In this document: one piece after another, positions 6,521 through 14,958 of the stretch
Position numbering within the stretch: position 1 is the first letter of the stretch
Layout: the number at the start of each line of letters is the position of its first letter
DNA from: an uncultured Clostridia bacterium
Lineage (GTDB): Bacteria > Bacillota > Clostridia > UBA1381 > UMGS1253
Assembly (NCBI GenBank): GCA_934456295.1
Contig: CAKSHB010000015.1
Span: 1 to 33,443 of the forward strand
DNA length: 33,443 nt
Direction: 5' to 3'
The notes under the pieces: generated by a model
Seen by the model: the letters and a program-made list of their open reading frames with translations, nothing else
Databases searched by the model: none
What the model was told of the DNA's origin: nothing
Made by a program: the position numbers and the translations under genes

Positions 6521-7267
6521 ATGCGTTTTGATGTTCTGACGCTGTTTCCGGACATGTTTGAGGCGGTGCTCGGCGACAGCATTATCGGCAGAGCGCGCAC
6601 AAACGGGCTTATAGAGCTGAACTTTATACAGATACGCGATTTCAGCACGGATAAGCACAGACGTGTTGACGATTACCCGTATGGGGGCGGCACGGGTATG
6701 CTTATGAGCGTGCAGCCTATCTATGACGCATATACGAGCGTCGCGGGCGGACTCGGTTATAAACCGCTCACTGTTTATATGTCGCCGCAGGGGAGAGTGT
6801 TTGACCAGAAGTGTGCGCTTGAGCTGTCGAAGGAGGAACATATTGTAATTTTGTGCGGACATTATGAAGGAGTTGACGCGCGTGTGCTTGAAGAGATTGT
6901 CGATATGGAAATTTCAATCGGCGACTATGTTCTCACAGGCGGCGAAATTCCTGCGATGGCGGTCATAGATGCGGCGGCAAGGCTTGTGCCTGGGGTGCTT
7001 TCGGAGGAAAGCTCATATACGGGCGAGTCACATTTTAACTCGCTGCTTGAATATCCGCAGTATACGCGTCCGCCCGAAATTCTGGGCAGAAAGGTGCCTG
7101 AGGTCCTTATGAGCGGACATCATGCAAACATCGAAAAATGGAAGCGTGAAAAATCACTTGAGGTGACATATAAGAAACGTCCGGATATGCTTGAGAGAGC
7201 AGATTTGAGCGAAAGCGACAGAAAATTTCTGAAAAAACTCGGAGAGCAGAATACGGGAGAAAAGTAA
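6521..7267 (+). CDS. trmD: tRNA (guanine-37-N1)-methyltransferase TrmD
   Basis: A 248-residue SPOUT-class enzyme that uses S-adenosylmethionine to make m1G37 next to the anticodon, preventing +1 frameshifts. Recognisable elements are RFDVLTLFPDMF at the start, DDYPYGGGTGM, TVYMSPQGRVFDQ, the knot segments LCGHYEGVDARV and EISIGDYVLTGGE, and the C-terminal YTRPPE and GHHANIEKW motifs. AGGAGG (6508-6513) is 7 nt before the ATG. The usual downstream partner rplS (L19) is absent; a carbohydrate hydrolase with its own promoter follows instead. Confidence 0.98.
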   Translation: MRFDVLTLFPDMFEAVLGDSIIGRARTNGLIELNFIQIRDFSTDKHRRVDDYPYGGGTGMLMSVQPIYDAYTSVAGGLGYKPLTVYMSPQGRVFDQKCALELSKEEHIVILCGHYEGVDARVLEEIVDMEISIGDYVLTGGEIPAMAVIDAAARLVPGVLSEESSYTGESHFNSLLEYPQYTRPPEILGRKVPEVLMSGHHANIEKWKREKSLEVTYKKRPDMLERADLSESDRKFLKKLGEQNTGEK

Positions 7268-7292
7268 CTTTTTTGTTAACGGCGGAATTATA

Positions 7293-7321
7293 TGGACAAC
7301 ACCGCATTTATATGGTAAAAT
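7293..7321 (+). promoter_or_regulatory. Sigma-A promoter of the GH88 gene
   Basis: TGGACA (7293-7298) and TAAAAT (7316-7321) are separated by 17 bp, about 75 nt ahead of the hydrolase start. Each hexamer has one mismatch from consensus. It marks a break from the trmD transcript and suggests independent expression of the accessory gene. Confidence 0.7.
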
Positions 7322-7397
7322 ACGCTTGTTAAAATATAAAACGGAAATATAAAACAGCATAGAAGTATGCAAATTGAACATCGGAGGGAATATGAAA

Positions 7398-8525
7398 ATG
7401 GCTGAAAACACGAAAATGCTTGAAAGTGCAAAAAAGTTTGTGCTTGAAAAAACGGCGCAGAATGATAAGAAAATAGGAGATTTGTTTCCGCACGCAACCG
7501 AGGACGGAGTTTTTGACAGAAAGGAAGGCTGCGGCTGGACGGGCGGATTTTATACGGGACTTAACTATCTTTGCTATGAGATGAGCAAAGATGAGTTTTA
7601 TCTGAAGGCTGCGCGTGCGCCGCTGTTCAGACTGAAAAAAGCTCTTGATGAGAAAGGTACCCGTCTGGGTCATGATATAGGCATGCTGTTTTCGCCTTCA
7701 TACTATGCCGACTACAGAATAACGGGCGATGAGGAGTCGAAGAAGGTTACGGTTGAGGCAGGAGAAACGCTTCTCCGCCGTTTCAAGAGCGTCGGCGGAT
7801 ACATACAGGCATGGGACCGGTGGGGAGATGACGAGTTTAGCAGAGAAAACCTGACGCGCATGATTATTGACTGCATGTATAATCTGCCTTTGCTGTTTCG
7901 CTGCTATGAGCTGACGGGTGAAAAGAAATTTTATGATGCGGCATACACACATGCAAAGACTGCGCAGAAGTATCTTGTGCGCGATGACTTTACAACGCCG
8001 CATACGTTTGTGTTTAATGAGGACGGGACGCCGAGATATGAGCGCACACATCAGGGCGCTGCCGATGATTCGTGCTGGGCGCGCGGTCAGGGCTGGGCTA
8101 TAACGGGCTTTGCTATGGCGCACAGATTTACGGGCGATGAGAGCTTTGTTGAAACGTCGAAAAAATGTGCGGAGGTGTTTTTGAAGCTTACGGAGGAGGA
8201 TTTAATTCCGAAGTGGGATTTGATATATAAGGGCAATGATGATGAGCCTCTCGACACATCTGCGGCAGGTATTATCGGAAACGGCTTCATGGAGCTTTAT
8301 GATATAACCAAGGACGAAACGTATAAGGATACGGCGTATCGGATTTTGGAAAATCTTTATGAAAAATACAGCTCGGAAAATGATGCGGAGTATGAGGGAC
8401 TTATAAAAGAGGCAACGGGACATAAGCCTGCCGGCAGAAACATCAGATGTTCACTCATATACGGCGATTATTATTTTGTTGAGCTTTTGTCGAGATTTAT
8501 GGGAACATCAAAGGGGTACTGGTAA
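7398..8525 (+). CDS. GH88-family unsaturated glucuronyl hydrolase
   Basis: A 375-residue (alpha/alpha)6-barrel protein resembling glycoside hydrolase family 88, enzymes that hydrate the 4,5-double bond of unsaturated uronyl oligosaccharides released by polysaccharide lyases. The two family aspartates appear as D93 (GHDIGMLF) and D158 (IIDCMYNLPLLF), and the family block DDSCWARGQGWAITGFAMA is intact, as is the terminal CSLIYGDYYFVELL. There is no signal peptide, so it is cytoplasmic and acts on imported oligosaccharides. Three in-frame starts exist; GGAGGG (7383-7388) is 9 nt from ATG 7398 but 3 nt from ATG 7392, so 7398 is chosen. No lyase or transporter is adjacent. The related family GH105 is a less likely alternative. 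Confidence 0.9.
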   Translation: MAENTKMLESAKKFVLEKTAQNDKKIGDLFPHATEDGVFDRKEGCGWTGGFYTGLNYLCYEMSKDEFYLKAARAPLFRLKKALDEKGTRLGHDIGMLFSPSYYADYRITGDEESKKVTVEAGETLLRRFKSVGGYIQAWDRWGDDEFSRENLTRMIIDCMYNLPLLFRCYELTGEKKFYDAAYTHAKTAQKYLVRDDFTTPHTFVFNEDGTPRYERTHQGAADDSCWARGQGWAITGFAMAHRFTGDESFVETSKKCAEVFLKLTEEDLIPKWDLIYKGNDDEPLDTSAAGIIGNGFMELYDITKDETYKDTAYRILENLYEKYSSENDAEYEGLIKEATGHKPAGRNIRCSLIYGDYYFVELLSRFMGTSKGYW

Positions 8526-8538
8526 TATTAATTATAAA

Positions 8539-8572
8539 AAATGGGCGGCTGCCGGAGGCGGACCGCTCATTT
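8539..8572 (+). terminator. Probable terminator of the GH88 gene
   Basis: A 10-bp stem with one G-T pair (8539-8548 with 8563-8572) encloses a small GCC-GGA-GGC inner hairpin. It lies 13 nt after the GH88 stop codon. The trailing T-tract is short (TTTGACTG), so efficiency is uncertain; on the opposite strand it is followed by a T-rich tract. Confidence 0.55.
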
Positions 8573-8689
8573 GACTGTGTAAAGGTATAAAAATTTTGAT
8601 AAAGGTCCGAAAGTCGGTCTGCTCGGCGTTATGTGTGCGGCAGATATTTTATTTCGGTCATAAATACGGAAAATCGGCGCGGAGGGAAA

Positions 8690-10411
8690 ATGAAAGAAAC
8701 GGCTGCGGAAAAGTGTCTGATATACGGAAAAAATTTAATATGCGGCAGGGATTTGGCGCGCGACAGACAAGGATTTTTCATAAAGCTTGCGCTTGCGGCA
8801 ATGCTTTTGCCGACGGGATGCTTTTTATGTTCGCTTGCGGTGATGATGTTTGGCGGGAAAACGGGAGGATATGCTCTGATTTTGCCTTCGGCGCTTATGA
8901 CTATATACGGCATATGGCGCGACCGTAAATTTGCGGCGGCAGCGGCGGCTGTGTGTGTTATATTGGCGGTATGGGCGGCTGTGTGTGCCGCTGTGTATGA
9001 TTGCGCCTATGATTCCATGAACTATCACAAACAGGCGGTGATTGCGCTGCGTGAGGGGTGGAATTTTCTGTATGGTACTGCGGAGGCGTCAAACCCTCTG
9101 TCGGGCTATCTCGATATACCGCTTTGGCTGAATAATTATCCGCGCGGAATATGGGTCACATCTGCCGCTGTGTATGATTTGACATCTCATCTTGAAACGG
9201 CAAAATCGGTCAACATATTGTTTGTTATGACGGTGTTTGCAGCCTCGTTTGACGTTATGAGAAGGGTGTACTGTGCAGGAAGAGCAAAGAGTACGGTGTA
9301 TGCATTGCTGTTTTCAATTAACCCCGTGTTTGTAAGTCAGCTGTTTACTTCTTATAACGATTTGGCTGCGGGAGCGCTTGTGATTACGGCGCTTCTGATG
9401 TGCATAGAAATTATCGAGGGGAAAATAAACTCATACGGCTATGTGCTGCTGTTTTGCGTGAATGCGTTTTCATGCAATGTAAAATTCAGCGTGCCGGTTA
9501 TGATAGGGGCGGAATTGTTTGCATGCGGTATTGTATGTGCCTGTAAATGGCGCAGAGAACCGAAACGGCTTATCAAGCCCGTGTGCATTGTGCTTGCATC
9601 GTTCGTTTTCGGTGCCGGCGTGCTGGGCTTTAACCCATACATAACACATATTATGCAGGGGAAAAATCCGGCATATCCTCTTATGGGTGACGGCAAGGTT
9701 GATATTGTTTCAAACAATCTGCCGGCAGGATTTGATGAAAAAAACGGTGCGGAAAGATTGTTTTTGTCGGTTTTCGGAAAAACGGACAATAGTCTTGACA
9801 TTGCACCCGAGATAAAGCTTCCGTTTACATTTGATGAAAATGAATGGAAATTTTTGTCTGATCCCGATGTGCGCACGGGCGGTTTTGGAGTATGGAGCGG
9901 AGGAAGTGTGATTATTTCTGCGGCGCTTTTTGTTCTGTTTATATGCAGACGCGGCAAGCGGAATATGGCAGTCTGTTATGTTTCGCTTTCATATGCACTT
10001 GCCGTGCTTGTGCTGATGGGGACGGTTTTTCCCGAGTCATGGTGGGCAAGGTATTCGTCGTATCTGTATTATGTGCCCTTATTTGTTTTGCTTTGCGCGG
10101 ATAGTGCAAGGCTTTGCAGCGTAAGTGTGACAGCTCGGCTGCTCAGCTTTATGTGTGCGTTTGCGGTGTTCGTGAACAGCGCGCTGACTTTATGTGCGGT
10201 GATTTCTATGGAGGCACGTGTGACAGCGGATATAAACTATCGTCTGGAGCAGATAAAAAGCAGCGGCGGAAAAATACGCGTGAGGGTAAATGATTTTCCG
10301 TCGCACATAAAGCTTTTTGAAGAATACGGAATTGATTATGAAGTAAGTCATACGGCGCTTGATGAGCCGCAGATTTTCTATATAAGCACGAAATATGAGT
10401 ATATAAAATAG
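8690..10411 (+). CDS. Polytopic membrane protein, GT-C glycosyltransferase-like
   Basis: A 573-residue protein with about ten or more hydrophobic segments. After the first transmembrane helices, a loop carries CAYDSMNYHKQAV, matching the D-x-x-x-YH pattern in the first extracytoplasmic loop of many lipid-carrier-dependent GT-C glycosyltransferases. A large soluble loop (about residues 325-400) and a short C-terminal soluble domain follow. By analogy it would transfer a sugar from a polyprenyl-phosphate donor outside the membrane, but donor and acceptor are unknown and the family call is inference. ATG 8690 follows GGAGGG at short spacing; an upstream in-frame GTG (8633) lacks a site. It ends 1 nt before the CLC gene, so the two are probably coupled. 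Confidence 0.65.
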   Translation: MKETAAEKCLIYGKNLICGRDLARDRQGFFIKLALAAMLLPTGCFLCSLAVMMFGGKTGGYALILPSALMTIYGIWRDRKFAAAAAAVCVILAVWAAVCAAVYDCAYDSMNYHKQAVIALREGWNFLYGTAEASNPLSGYLDIPLWLNNYPRGIWVTSAAVYDLTSHLETAKSVNILFVMTVFAASFDVMRRVYCAGRAKSTVYALLFSINPVFVSQLFTSYNDLAAGALVITALLMCIEIIEGKINSYGYVLLFCVNAFSCNVKFSVPVMIGAELFACGIVCACKWRREPKRLIKPVCIVLASFVFGAGVLGFNPYITHIMQGKNPAYPLMGDGKVDIVSNNLPAGFDEKNGAERLFLSVFGKTDNSLDIAPEIKLPFTFDENEWKFLSDPDVRTGGFGVWSGGSVIISAALFVLFICRRGKRNMAVCYVSLSYALAVLVLMGTVFPESWWARYSSYLYYVPLFVLLCADSARLCSVSVTARLLSFMCAFAVFVNSALTLCAVISMEARVTADINYRLEQIKSSGGKIRVRVNDFPSHIKLFEEYGIDYEVSHTALDEPQIFYISTKYEYIK

Positions 10412-10412
10412 T

Positions 10413-12062
10413 ATGGTCAAAAATATTATGCATGGCAGGGTGGTTTTTGTGGCGGCGGATAAATCGGGGAAAAAATTAATAAGCAAAAAAGAAAAAAACA
10501 AATCGGAGAGCATTGCGGCAAAAAGCATAAACAGACTGCGTTCGTTCCGATATATGCTGATACTTGAAGGGGCGCTTACGGGCGCACTTTCATCGGCTGC
10601 TGTTGTGTTTTTCCGCGTTATGCTTGAAAAGGCGGACGAACTGCGCAAATTTATAATTGCTTCATGCACGGGCAATGTGTGGCTTACGTGTGCATGGCTT
10701 GCCCTTCTTGCGGCATTGTCGTTTGCGGTGTATTTTCTTGTGAAATATGAGCCGTATATATCGGGCAGCGGCATACCTCAGGTTGAGGGCGAAATGGCAG
10801 GGTGTATTGAGCAAAACTGGTTTCGTGTGCTCATATGCAAACTTGCCGGCGGCATAATAAGCGTCGGCTGCGGACTGTCGCTTGGGCGCGAAGGACCGAG
10901 CATACAGCTCGGCGCAATGACGGCGAAGGGCTTTGCAAAGCTGACGAAGCGTGTTAAAACGGAGGAAAGGCTCGTTATAACGTGCGGCGCGGGAGCGGGT
11001 CTTGCGGCGGCATTTAACGCACCTCTGGCAGGCGTTCTTTTCTGCCTTGAGGAAATGCATAAAAACTTTTCGGCAGAGGTCATTCTGTCGGTAATGGCGT
11101 CGTCGGTTACGGCTGATTTTATATCGAGCAATGTGTTCGGACTTGAGCCTGTGTTTGCATTCAGCGTGCCGCATATGATGCCTCTCGGCATGTATGGACA
11201 TGTGGTCGCGCTTGGGCTGATACTCGGCTTGTTCGGCGCATTGTATAATAAAAGTATAGGCTTCTTTCAGAATATGTATATAAAAATTCCGCCATGCATA
11301 AGGCTGCTTGTGCCGTTCCTGTGCGCAGGAGCGCTCGGCTTTGTTCTGCCGCAGATTTTGGGCGGCGGACATGCGCTTGCAATGCAGGTGTCGGCAGGCA
11401 CATATGCACTCGGCTTTTTGTGCTTGCTTTTGGCGGCAAAATTTGTGTTTTCGATGCTGAGCTTCGGTTCGGGCGCACCGGGGGGGATTTTTTTGCCGCT
11501 GCTTGTTATGGGTGCAATGACGGGCGCAATATATTTCGGTGCGGCAGACAGCTTTTTCAAAATGGACGCATCGCTGCTGTCAAATTTCATAATTCTCGGC
11601 ATGGCGGGATATTTTTCCGCGATAGTGCGCGCACCGATAACGGGAATTATTTTGATAAGTGAAATGACAGGCTCGTTTTCACATCTGCTCACTTTGTCTG
11701 TGGTGTCGCTTTTTGCTTATACGGTTCCCGATTTGATGAAGGTTAAACCTATATATGAACAGCTGCTGGAACGCATATTGGCAGGAAAAAAGCACGCCGC
11801 CGTTCAAAAGAGCGAAAAGGTGCTTGTTGAGAGCGTTTTGTGCCATGGCTGCGCGGCGCAGAACTGCACAGTCGGCGATATTGACTGGCCGGAGGGGTGT
11901 TTGGTTGTATCTGTTGTGCGCATGGGCGAAGAAATTGTGCCTAAAGGCAATACGCTTTTGTGTGCCGGCGATATGATTTCGCTTTTGTGCGATACAAAAA
12001 CAGTGTTTGAGCTTAAAAAAATGCTGGAATTGAAATGTGAGAGTGTTGTGCGCGAAAAATGA
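10413..12062 (+). CDS. CLC-type chloride/proton antiporter with C-terminal RCK_C domain
   Basis: A 549-residue membrane protein. The CLC signature loops are intact: GSGIP (118-122), GREGPSIQLG (158-167, gating Glu160) and KPIYEQLL with the pore tyrosine. LEEMHKNF gives Glu213-Glu214 at the E. coli ClcA E202/E203 position, indicating a proton-coupled exchanger rather than a channel. After the last membrane helix, residues about 470-540 form an RCK_C/TrkA_C-like ligand-binding domain (CTVGDIDWPEGCLVVSVVR...LLCAGDMISLLC), which may gate transport in response to a small ligand. The start lies 1 nt after the upstream stop without a clear ribosome binding site, implying coupling; GTG 10449 behind AGGGTGG is an alternative. 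Confidence 0.93.
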   Translation: MVKNIMHGRVVFVAADKSGKKLISKKEKNKSESIAAKSINRLRSFRYMLILEGALTGALSSAAVVFFRVMLEKADELRKFIIASCTGNVWLTCAWLALLAALSFAVYFLVKYEPYISGSGIPQVEGEMAGCIEQNWFRVLICKLAGGIISVGCGLSLGREGPSIQLGAMTAKGFAKLTKRVKTEERLVITCGAGAGLAAAFNAPLAGVLFCLEEMHKNFSAEVILSVMASSVTADFISSNVFGLEPVFAFSVPHMMPLGMYGHVVALGLILGLFGALYNKSIGFFQNMYIKIPPCIRLLVPFLCAGALGFVLPQILGGGHALAMQVSAGTYALGFLCLLLAAKFVFSMLSFGSGAPGGIFLPLLVMGAMTGAIYFGAADSFFKMDASLLSNFIILGMAGYFSAIVRAPITGIILISEMTGSFSHLLTLSVVSLFAYTVPDLMKVKPIYEQLLERILAGKKHAAVQKSEKVLVESVLCHGCAAQNCTVGDIDWPEGCLVVSVVRMGEEIVPKGNTLLCAGDMISLLCDTKTVFELKKMLELKCESVVREK

Positions 12063-12092
12063 AAAAATGGCCGAAAAACGTTTGCGCAGGTG

Positions 12093-12121
12093 TTGATTTT
12101 GCACCAAAAATTTGCTAAAAT
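12093..12121 (+). promoter_or_regulatory. Sigma-A promoter of the division-cluster operon
   Basis: TTGATT (12093-12098) and TAAAAT (12116-12121) are separated by 17 bp, about 100 nt before the HlyD-like gene. No intrinsic terminator is visible before the one after ileS, so this promoter probably serves all seven genes from 12219 to 19092. Confidence 0.7.
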
Positions 12122-12218
12122 ATAAATGTGATTTATGATTACGGATTAATTTGATTGCAATTACTTTTGAAAACGCAAACGGAAGCGGAAACGGCAATGC
12201 GTTGCGGAGGCAGTACAT

Positions 12219-13433
12219 ATGAGAAAATACGCATGGATATATGTTATAATAACAGTGGTTCTTGCGATATGGGGAGTACGTTATTTTACAAACAGACATG
12301 TTCAGACAAGCGTGGTTCGTATCGCGCAGCATGAGGACAGCGTGAGTGCGTCGGGAGTCATAGTGAGAAATGAAACCGTATATACGGCGGAAACGGGCGG
12401 AAGTCTGCAATCGCAGGTGAGCGATGAAACTCGGGTTGCAAAGGGCAAAAAGATTGCGTCGCTGTATACCGACGGAATTGATTCCGCACTTAAAGCGGAG
12501 CTTGACGGTATAAATGATAAAATATCAAGGCTTGAGGCGTCAACTTCACAGACACAGGTTTTCGGAAATGATATAGCGACGGTTGAAACAAGGGTAAAAT
12601 CGGGCGTAAACGAGCTTGTTGGCGCATCGGTGTCGAATGATTTGTCAAACCTTGCCGTTGTTGCAAAGGAGCTTTCGGAGCTGTCGGGGGCGCAGAGCGA
12701 AATGTCGGGCGATAAGAGCCCGCGCCAGAATGCGCTGAATGAATTATATACCAAGCGGAAGGAAACGGAAGGGCGCATACAGTCTGCAAAGAAAGACATT
12801 TATTCAAAGGCTGCCGGAGTTTATATATCGGGTGTTGACGGCTGTGAGAACATATTGACGCCCGACGCTGTAAAAAACATGGGACCCGAGCAGTTCAACG
12901 GACTGAATATACCGAAACGCAGCGAAACAAAAGAACATTATTCAGCAGGCGAAACGATATGCAAAACAGTTGACAACGGCATATGGTATGCTGCGGCTGT
13001 GGTAAATGCGGACAGCGTGTACGGTTTGTCGGCAGGAAAGAGCCTTAAAATACGCATGCCGGAGCTTGACGGTACGGCTGTGAACGGACAGGTTGAGTAT
13101 ATTTCGGAAAACAGCGGCGGACAAGCGCTTGTGATGGTATCATCGCGGCAGTATATAAAAGGGGTATACAGCGAGCGGTGTGTAAAGCTCGATTTGATAA
13201 TGAACACATATTACGGGTTTGAAATTCCGATGAGCGCAGTGCGCGTGAGCGGAGAAGATACCGGCGTTTTTGTGAATACGGACGGTGTTGCCAGATTTAA
13301 AAAGGTAAATATTCTTTATAAAAACAACGATATTGCAATTGTTGAGAAAAGCGAGCAGAATGACCGGCTGAGGCTGTATGACCCCGTGATTGTGAACGGC
13401 AGCAGCGTTGAGGCGGGAGAGATAATAAACTGA
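12219..13433 (+). CDS. HlyD-like envelope adaptor protein
   Basis: A 404-residue protein with one N-terminal transmembrane segment (about residues 5-22) and the rest probably extracytoplasmic. Residues about 35-90 form a barrel-sandwich (lipoyl-like) half motif (SASGVIVRNETVY...VAKGKKIASLY). A helical, coiled-coil-prone region (about 90-195) follows, then a second half and beta-barrel (about 240-400). This is the membrane-fusion/HlyD fold of secretion adaptors, but no ABC or MFS transporter is adjacent. It heads the ylmE-sepF-ylmG-ylmH-divIVA operon, 31 nt before ylmE, so a role in envelope assembly or division is inferred from context. GGAGG precedes the ATG at normal distance. Confidence 0.8.
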   Translation: MRKYAWIYVIITVVLAIWGVRYFTNRHVQTSVVRIAQHEDSVSASGVIVRNETVYTAETGGSLQSQVSDETRVAKGKKIASLYTDGIDSALKAELDGINDKISRLEASTSQTQVFGNDIATVETRVKSGVNELVGASVSNDLSNLAVVAKELSELSGAQSEMSGDKSPRQNALNELYTKRKETEGRIQSAKKDIYSKAAGVYISGVDGCENILTPDAVKNMGPEQFNGLNIPKRSETKEHYSAGETICKTVDNGIWYAAAVVNADSVYGLSAGKSLKIRMPELDGTAVNGQVEYISENSGGQALVMVSSRQYIKGVYSERCVKLDLIMNTYYGFEIPMSAVRVSGEDTGVFVNTDGVARFKKVNILYKNNDIAIVEKSEQNDRLRLYDPVIVNGSSVEAGEIIN

Positions 13434-13464
13434 CTGTTATATTTTAAAATAAGGAAGCGGTAGT

Positions 13465-14166
13465 ATGGCGGACAGAAAACATGAAATATCGGAGAACATA
13501 AAACGTGTAAAAGAAAAAATAGCGAATGCGGCGCTGAAGTCGGGGCGCAGCGAAAAAGACATCACGCTCGTATGCGTGACGAAGAATTTCGGCGCTGAGG
13601 ATATAGAAACGGCGCTGGAATGCGGCATAACGGATATAGGCGAAAACCGCGTGCAGGAGATGTGCGGCAAATATGAGCTTGTGAAGCCGCAGAAATGGCA
13701 TCTGATAGGGCATTTGCAGACAAACAAGGTGAAATACATTATCGATAAGACGGACATGATACAGTCTGTTGACTCTGTTCATCTGCTTGAGGAAATTGAG
13801 CGTCAGGCAGAAAAACACGGTGTGACGGCACAAATCCTTTTGCAGGTTAATACGTCGGGCGAGCAGACAAAATTCGGAACATCGCCCGAAGAGCTGTACG
13901 AGCTTGCGCACAGAGCGTCCGGGATGGAGCATGTGAAGGTACGCGGACTTATGACAATTGCGCCGTTATACGTCAATAATGTTTCAGACAGATTACATTT
14001 TTGTAACACACATAAGCTCTATATTGACATTGCGGAAAAGAAATATGATAATATAAGTATGGATTATCTGTCTATGGGTATGAGCGGCGATTTTGAGGAA
14101 GCGATAATGTGCGGCTCGAACATGGTCAGAGTCGGAAGTGCAATTTTCGGCAGAAGAGTATATTAG
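13465..14166 (+). CDS. ylmE: YggS/YlmE family pyridoxal phosphate-binding protein
   Basis: A 233-residue alanine-racemase-like TIM-barrel protein (PLPBP/YggS family) that binds pyridoxal 5'-phosphate and helps vitamin B6 and amino-acid homeostasis; no enzymatic reaction is established. The PLP lysine lies in VCVTKNFG near residue 36. GENRVQEM, KWHLIGHLQTNKVKYI, LLQVNTSGEQTKFG, GLMTIAP and the C-terminal SMGMSGDFEEAI...VRVGSAIFG motifs are all present. An AAGGAAGCGG site precedes the ATG. It sits directly upstream of sepF, the conserved Gram-positive arrangement. Confidence 0.97.
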   Translation: MADRKHEISENIKRVKEKIANAALKSGRSEKDITLVCVTKNFGAEDIETALECGITDIGENRVQEMCGKYELVKPQKWHLIGHLQTNKVKYIIDKTDMIQSVDSVHLLEEIERQAEKHGVTAQILLQVNTSGEQTKFGTSPEELYELAHRASGMEHVKVRGLMTIAPLYVNNVSDRLHFCNTHKLYIDIAEKKYDNISMDYLSMGMSGDFEEAIMCGSNMVRVGSAIFGRRVY

Positions 14167-14191
14167 GATTTAAATACAGGGGGTAAGGAAA

Positions 14192-14641
14192 ATGGGATTT
14201 ATGGATAAGATGAAGTCGGCAATAGGTCTCGGTGAAGAGGATTATTATGACGAGGACGATTTGATAACAAACAACTACTATGACGAGGAAGAAGAGGAAG
14301 AGCCGCGTCAGACGGGCTTCGGAAGAAAGAACAAGGTTGTAAATATCCATGCCACGACTCAGCTCAAGGTTGTTGTAATGCAGCCCGAGAGCTTTGAAGA
14401 TGCGCGCGGAATTGCAGACCATCTTAAGACGAAAAAGCCGGTTATAATAAATCTTGAAGGTCTTGAAACAGATACGGCAAGACGTGTTGTTGACTTTCTG
14501 AGCGGCGCCGTATACGGACTTGACGGAAACATACAGAAGGTTGCTGCCGGAATATTCCTTATTGCCCCGTATAATGTAAGCATTATGGGTGATTTTAAGG
14601 ACGAACTTAAGAATAAAGGTCTGTTTAACTGGACAAATTAG
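14192..14641 (+). CDS. sepF: Cell division protein SepF
   Basis: A 149-residue protein. The N-terminal amphipathic membrane-binding helix (MGFMDKMKSAIGLGEE) is followed by an acidic, disordered linker with a DEEEEEEP run (about residues 20-45) and the C-terminal SepF domain (about 55-145: LKVVVMQPESFEDARGIAD, KPVIINLEGLE, RRVVDFLSGAVYGLDG, IFLIAP). SepF polymerises into rings that bundle FtsZ and tether it to the membrane at the septum. It starts 25 nt after ylmE and is followed by ylmG, ylmH and divIVA. Confidence 0.97.
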   Translation: MGFMDKMKSAIGLGEEDYYDEDDLITNNYYDEEEEEEPRQTGFGRKNKVVNIHATTQLKVVVMQPESFEDARGIADHLKTKKPVIINLEGLETDTARRVVDFLSGAVYGLDGNIQKVAAGIFLIAPYNVSIMGDFKDELKNKGLFNWTN

Positions 14642-14675
14642 AAATCGGAATATATTGTTAAAGGTGGCAGATAGA

Positions 14676-14939
14676 TTGGTTGTTGTTAAGCTTGCACTGA
14701 GTTATTTTTTGGATTTGGTAATGTGGCTTGTGGTAATCCGGTGCGTCCTTTCATGGATACCGAATTTTTATAACAGGTTTGTTGAAGTTGTGTATAAGCT
14801 TACCGATCCGGTTTTGCTGCCGGTTCAAAAATTAATCAGCAGATTTATGGGCGGCAGGCCGATGATAATTGACCTATCGCCTATTGTTGTATTTTTTTTG
14901 ATACAGTATGTTATAAGACCGATAATTTATATGCTTTGA
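14676..14939 (+). CDS. ylmG: YggT family membrane protein YlmG
   Basis: An 87-residue YggT/YlmG protein with two hydrophobic helices flanking RCVLSWIPN and LTDPVLLPVQKLI, the family's RxxLSW and DPxLxPxR-like motifs. Its function is not firmly known; in bacteria and plastids it is linked to division or nucleoid distribution. The frame is open upstream into sepF, but AAGGTGG (14661-14667) lies 8 nt from TTG 14676 and that start gives a normal-length protein, so a TTG start is favoured. The next gene, ylmH, begins 19 nt later. Confidence 0.88.
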   Translation: MVVVKLALSYFLDLVMWLVVIRCVLSWIPNFYNRFVEVVYKLTDPVLLPVQKLISRFMGGRPMIIDLSPIVVFFLIQYVIRPIIYML

Positions 14940-14958
14940 CGTATCGGGGTAGAGGCAG

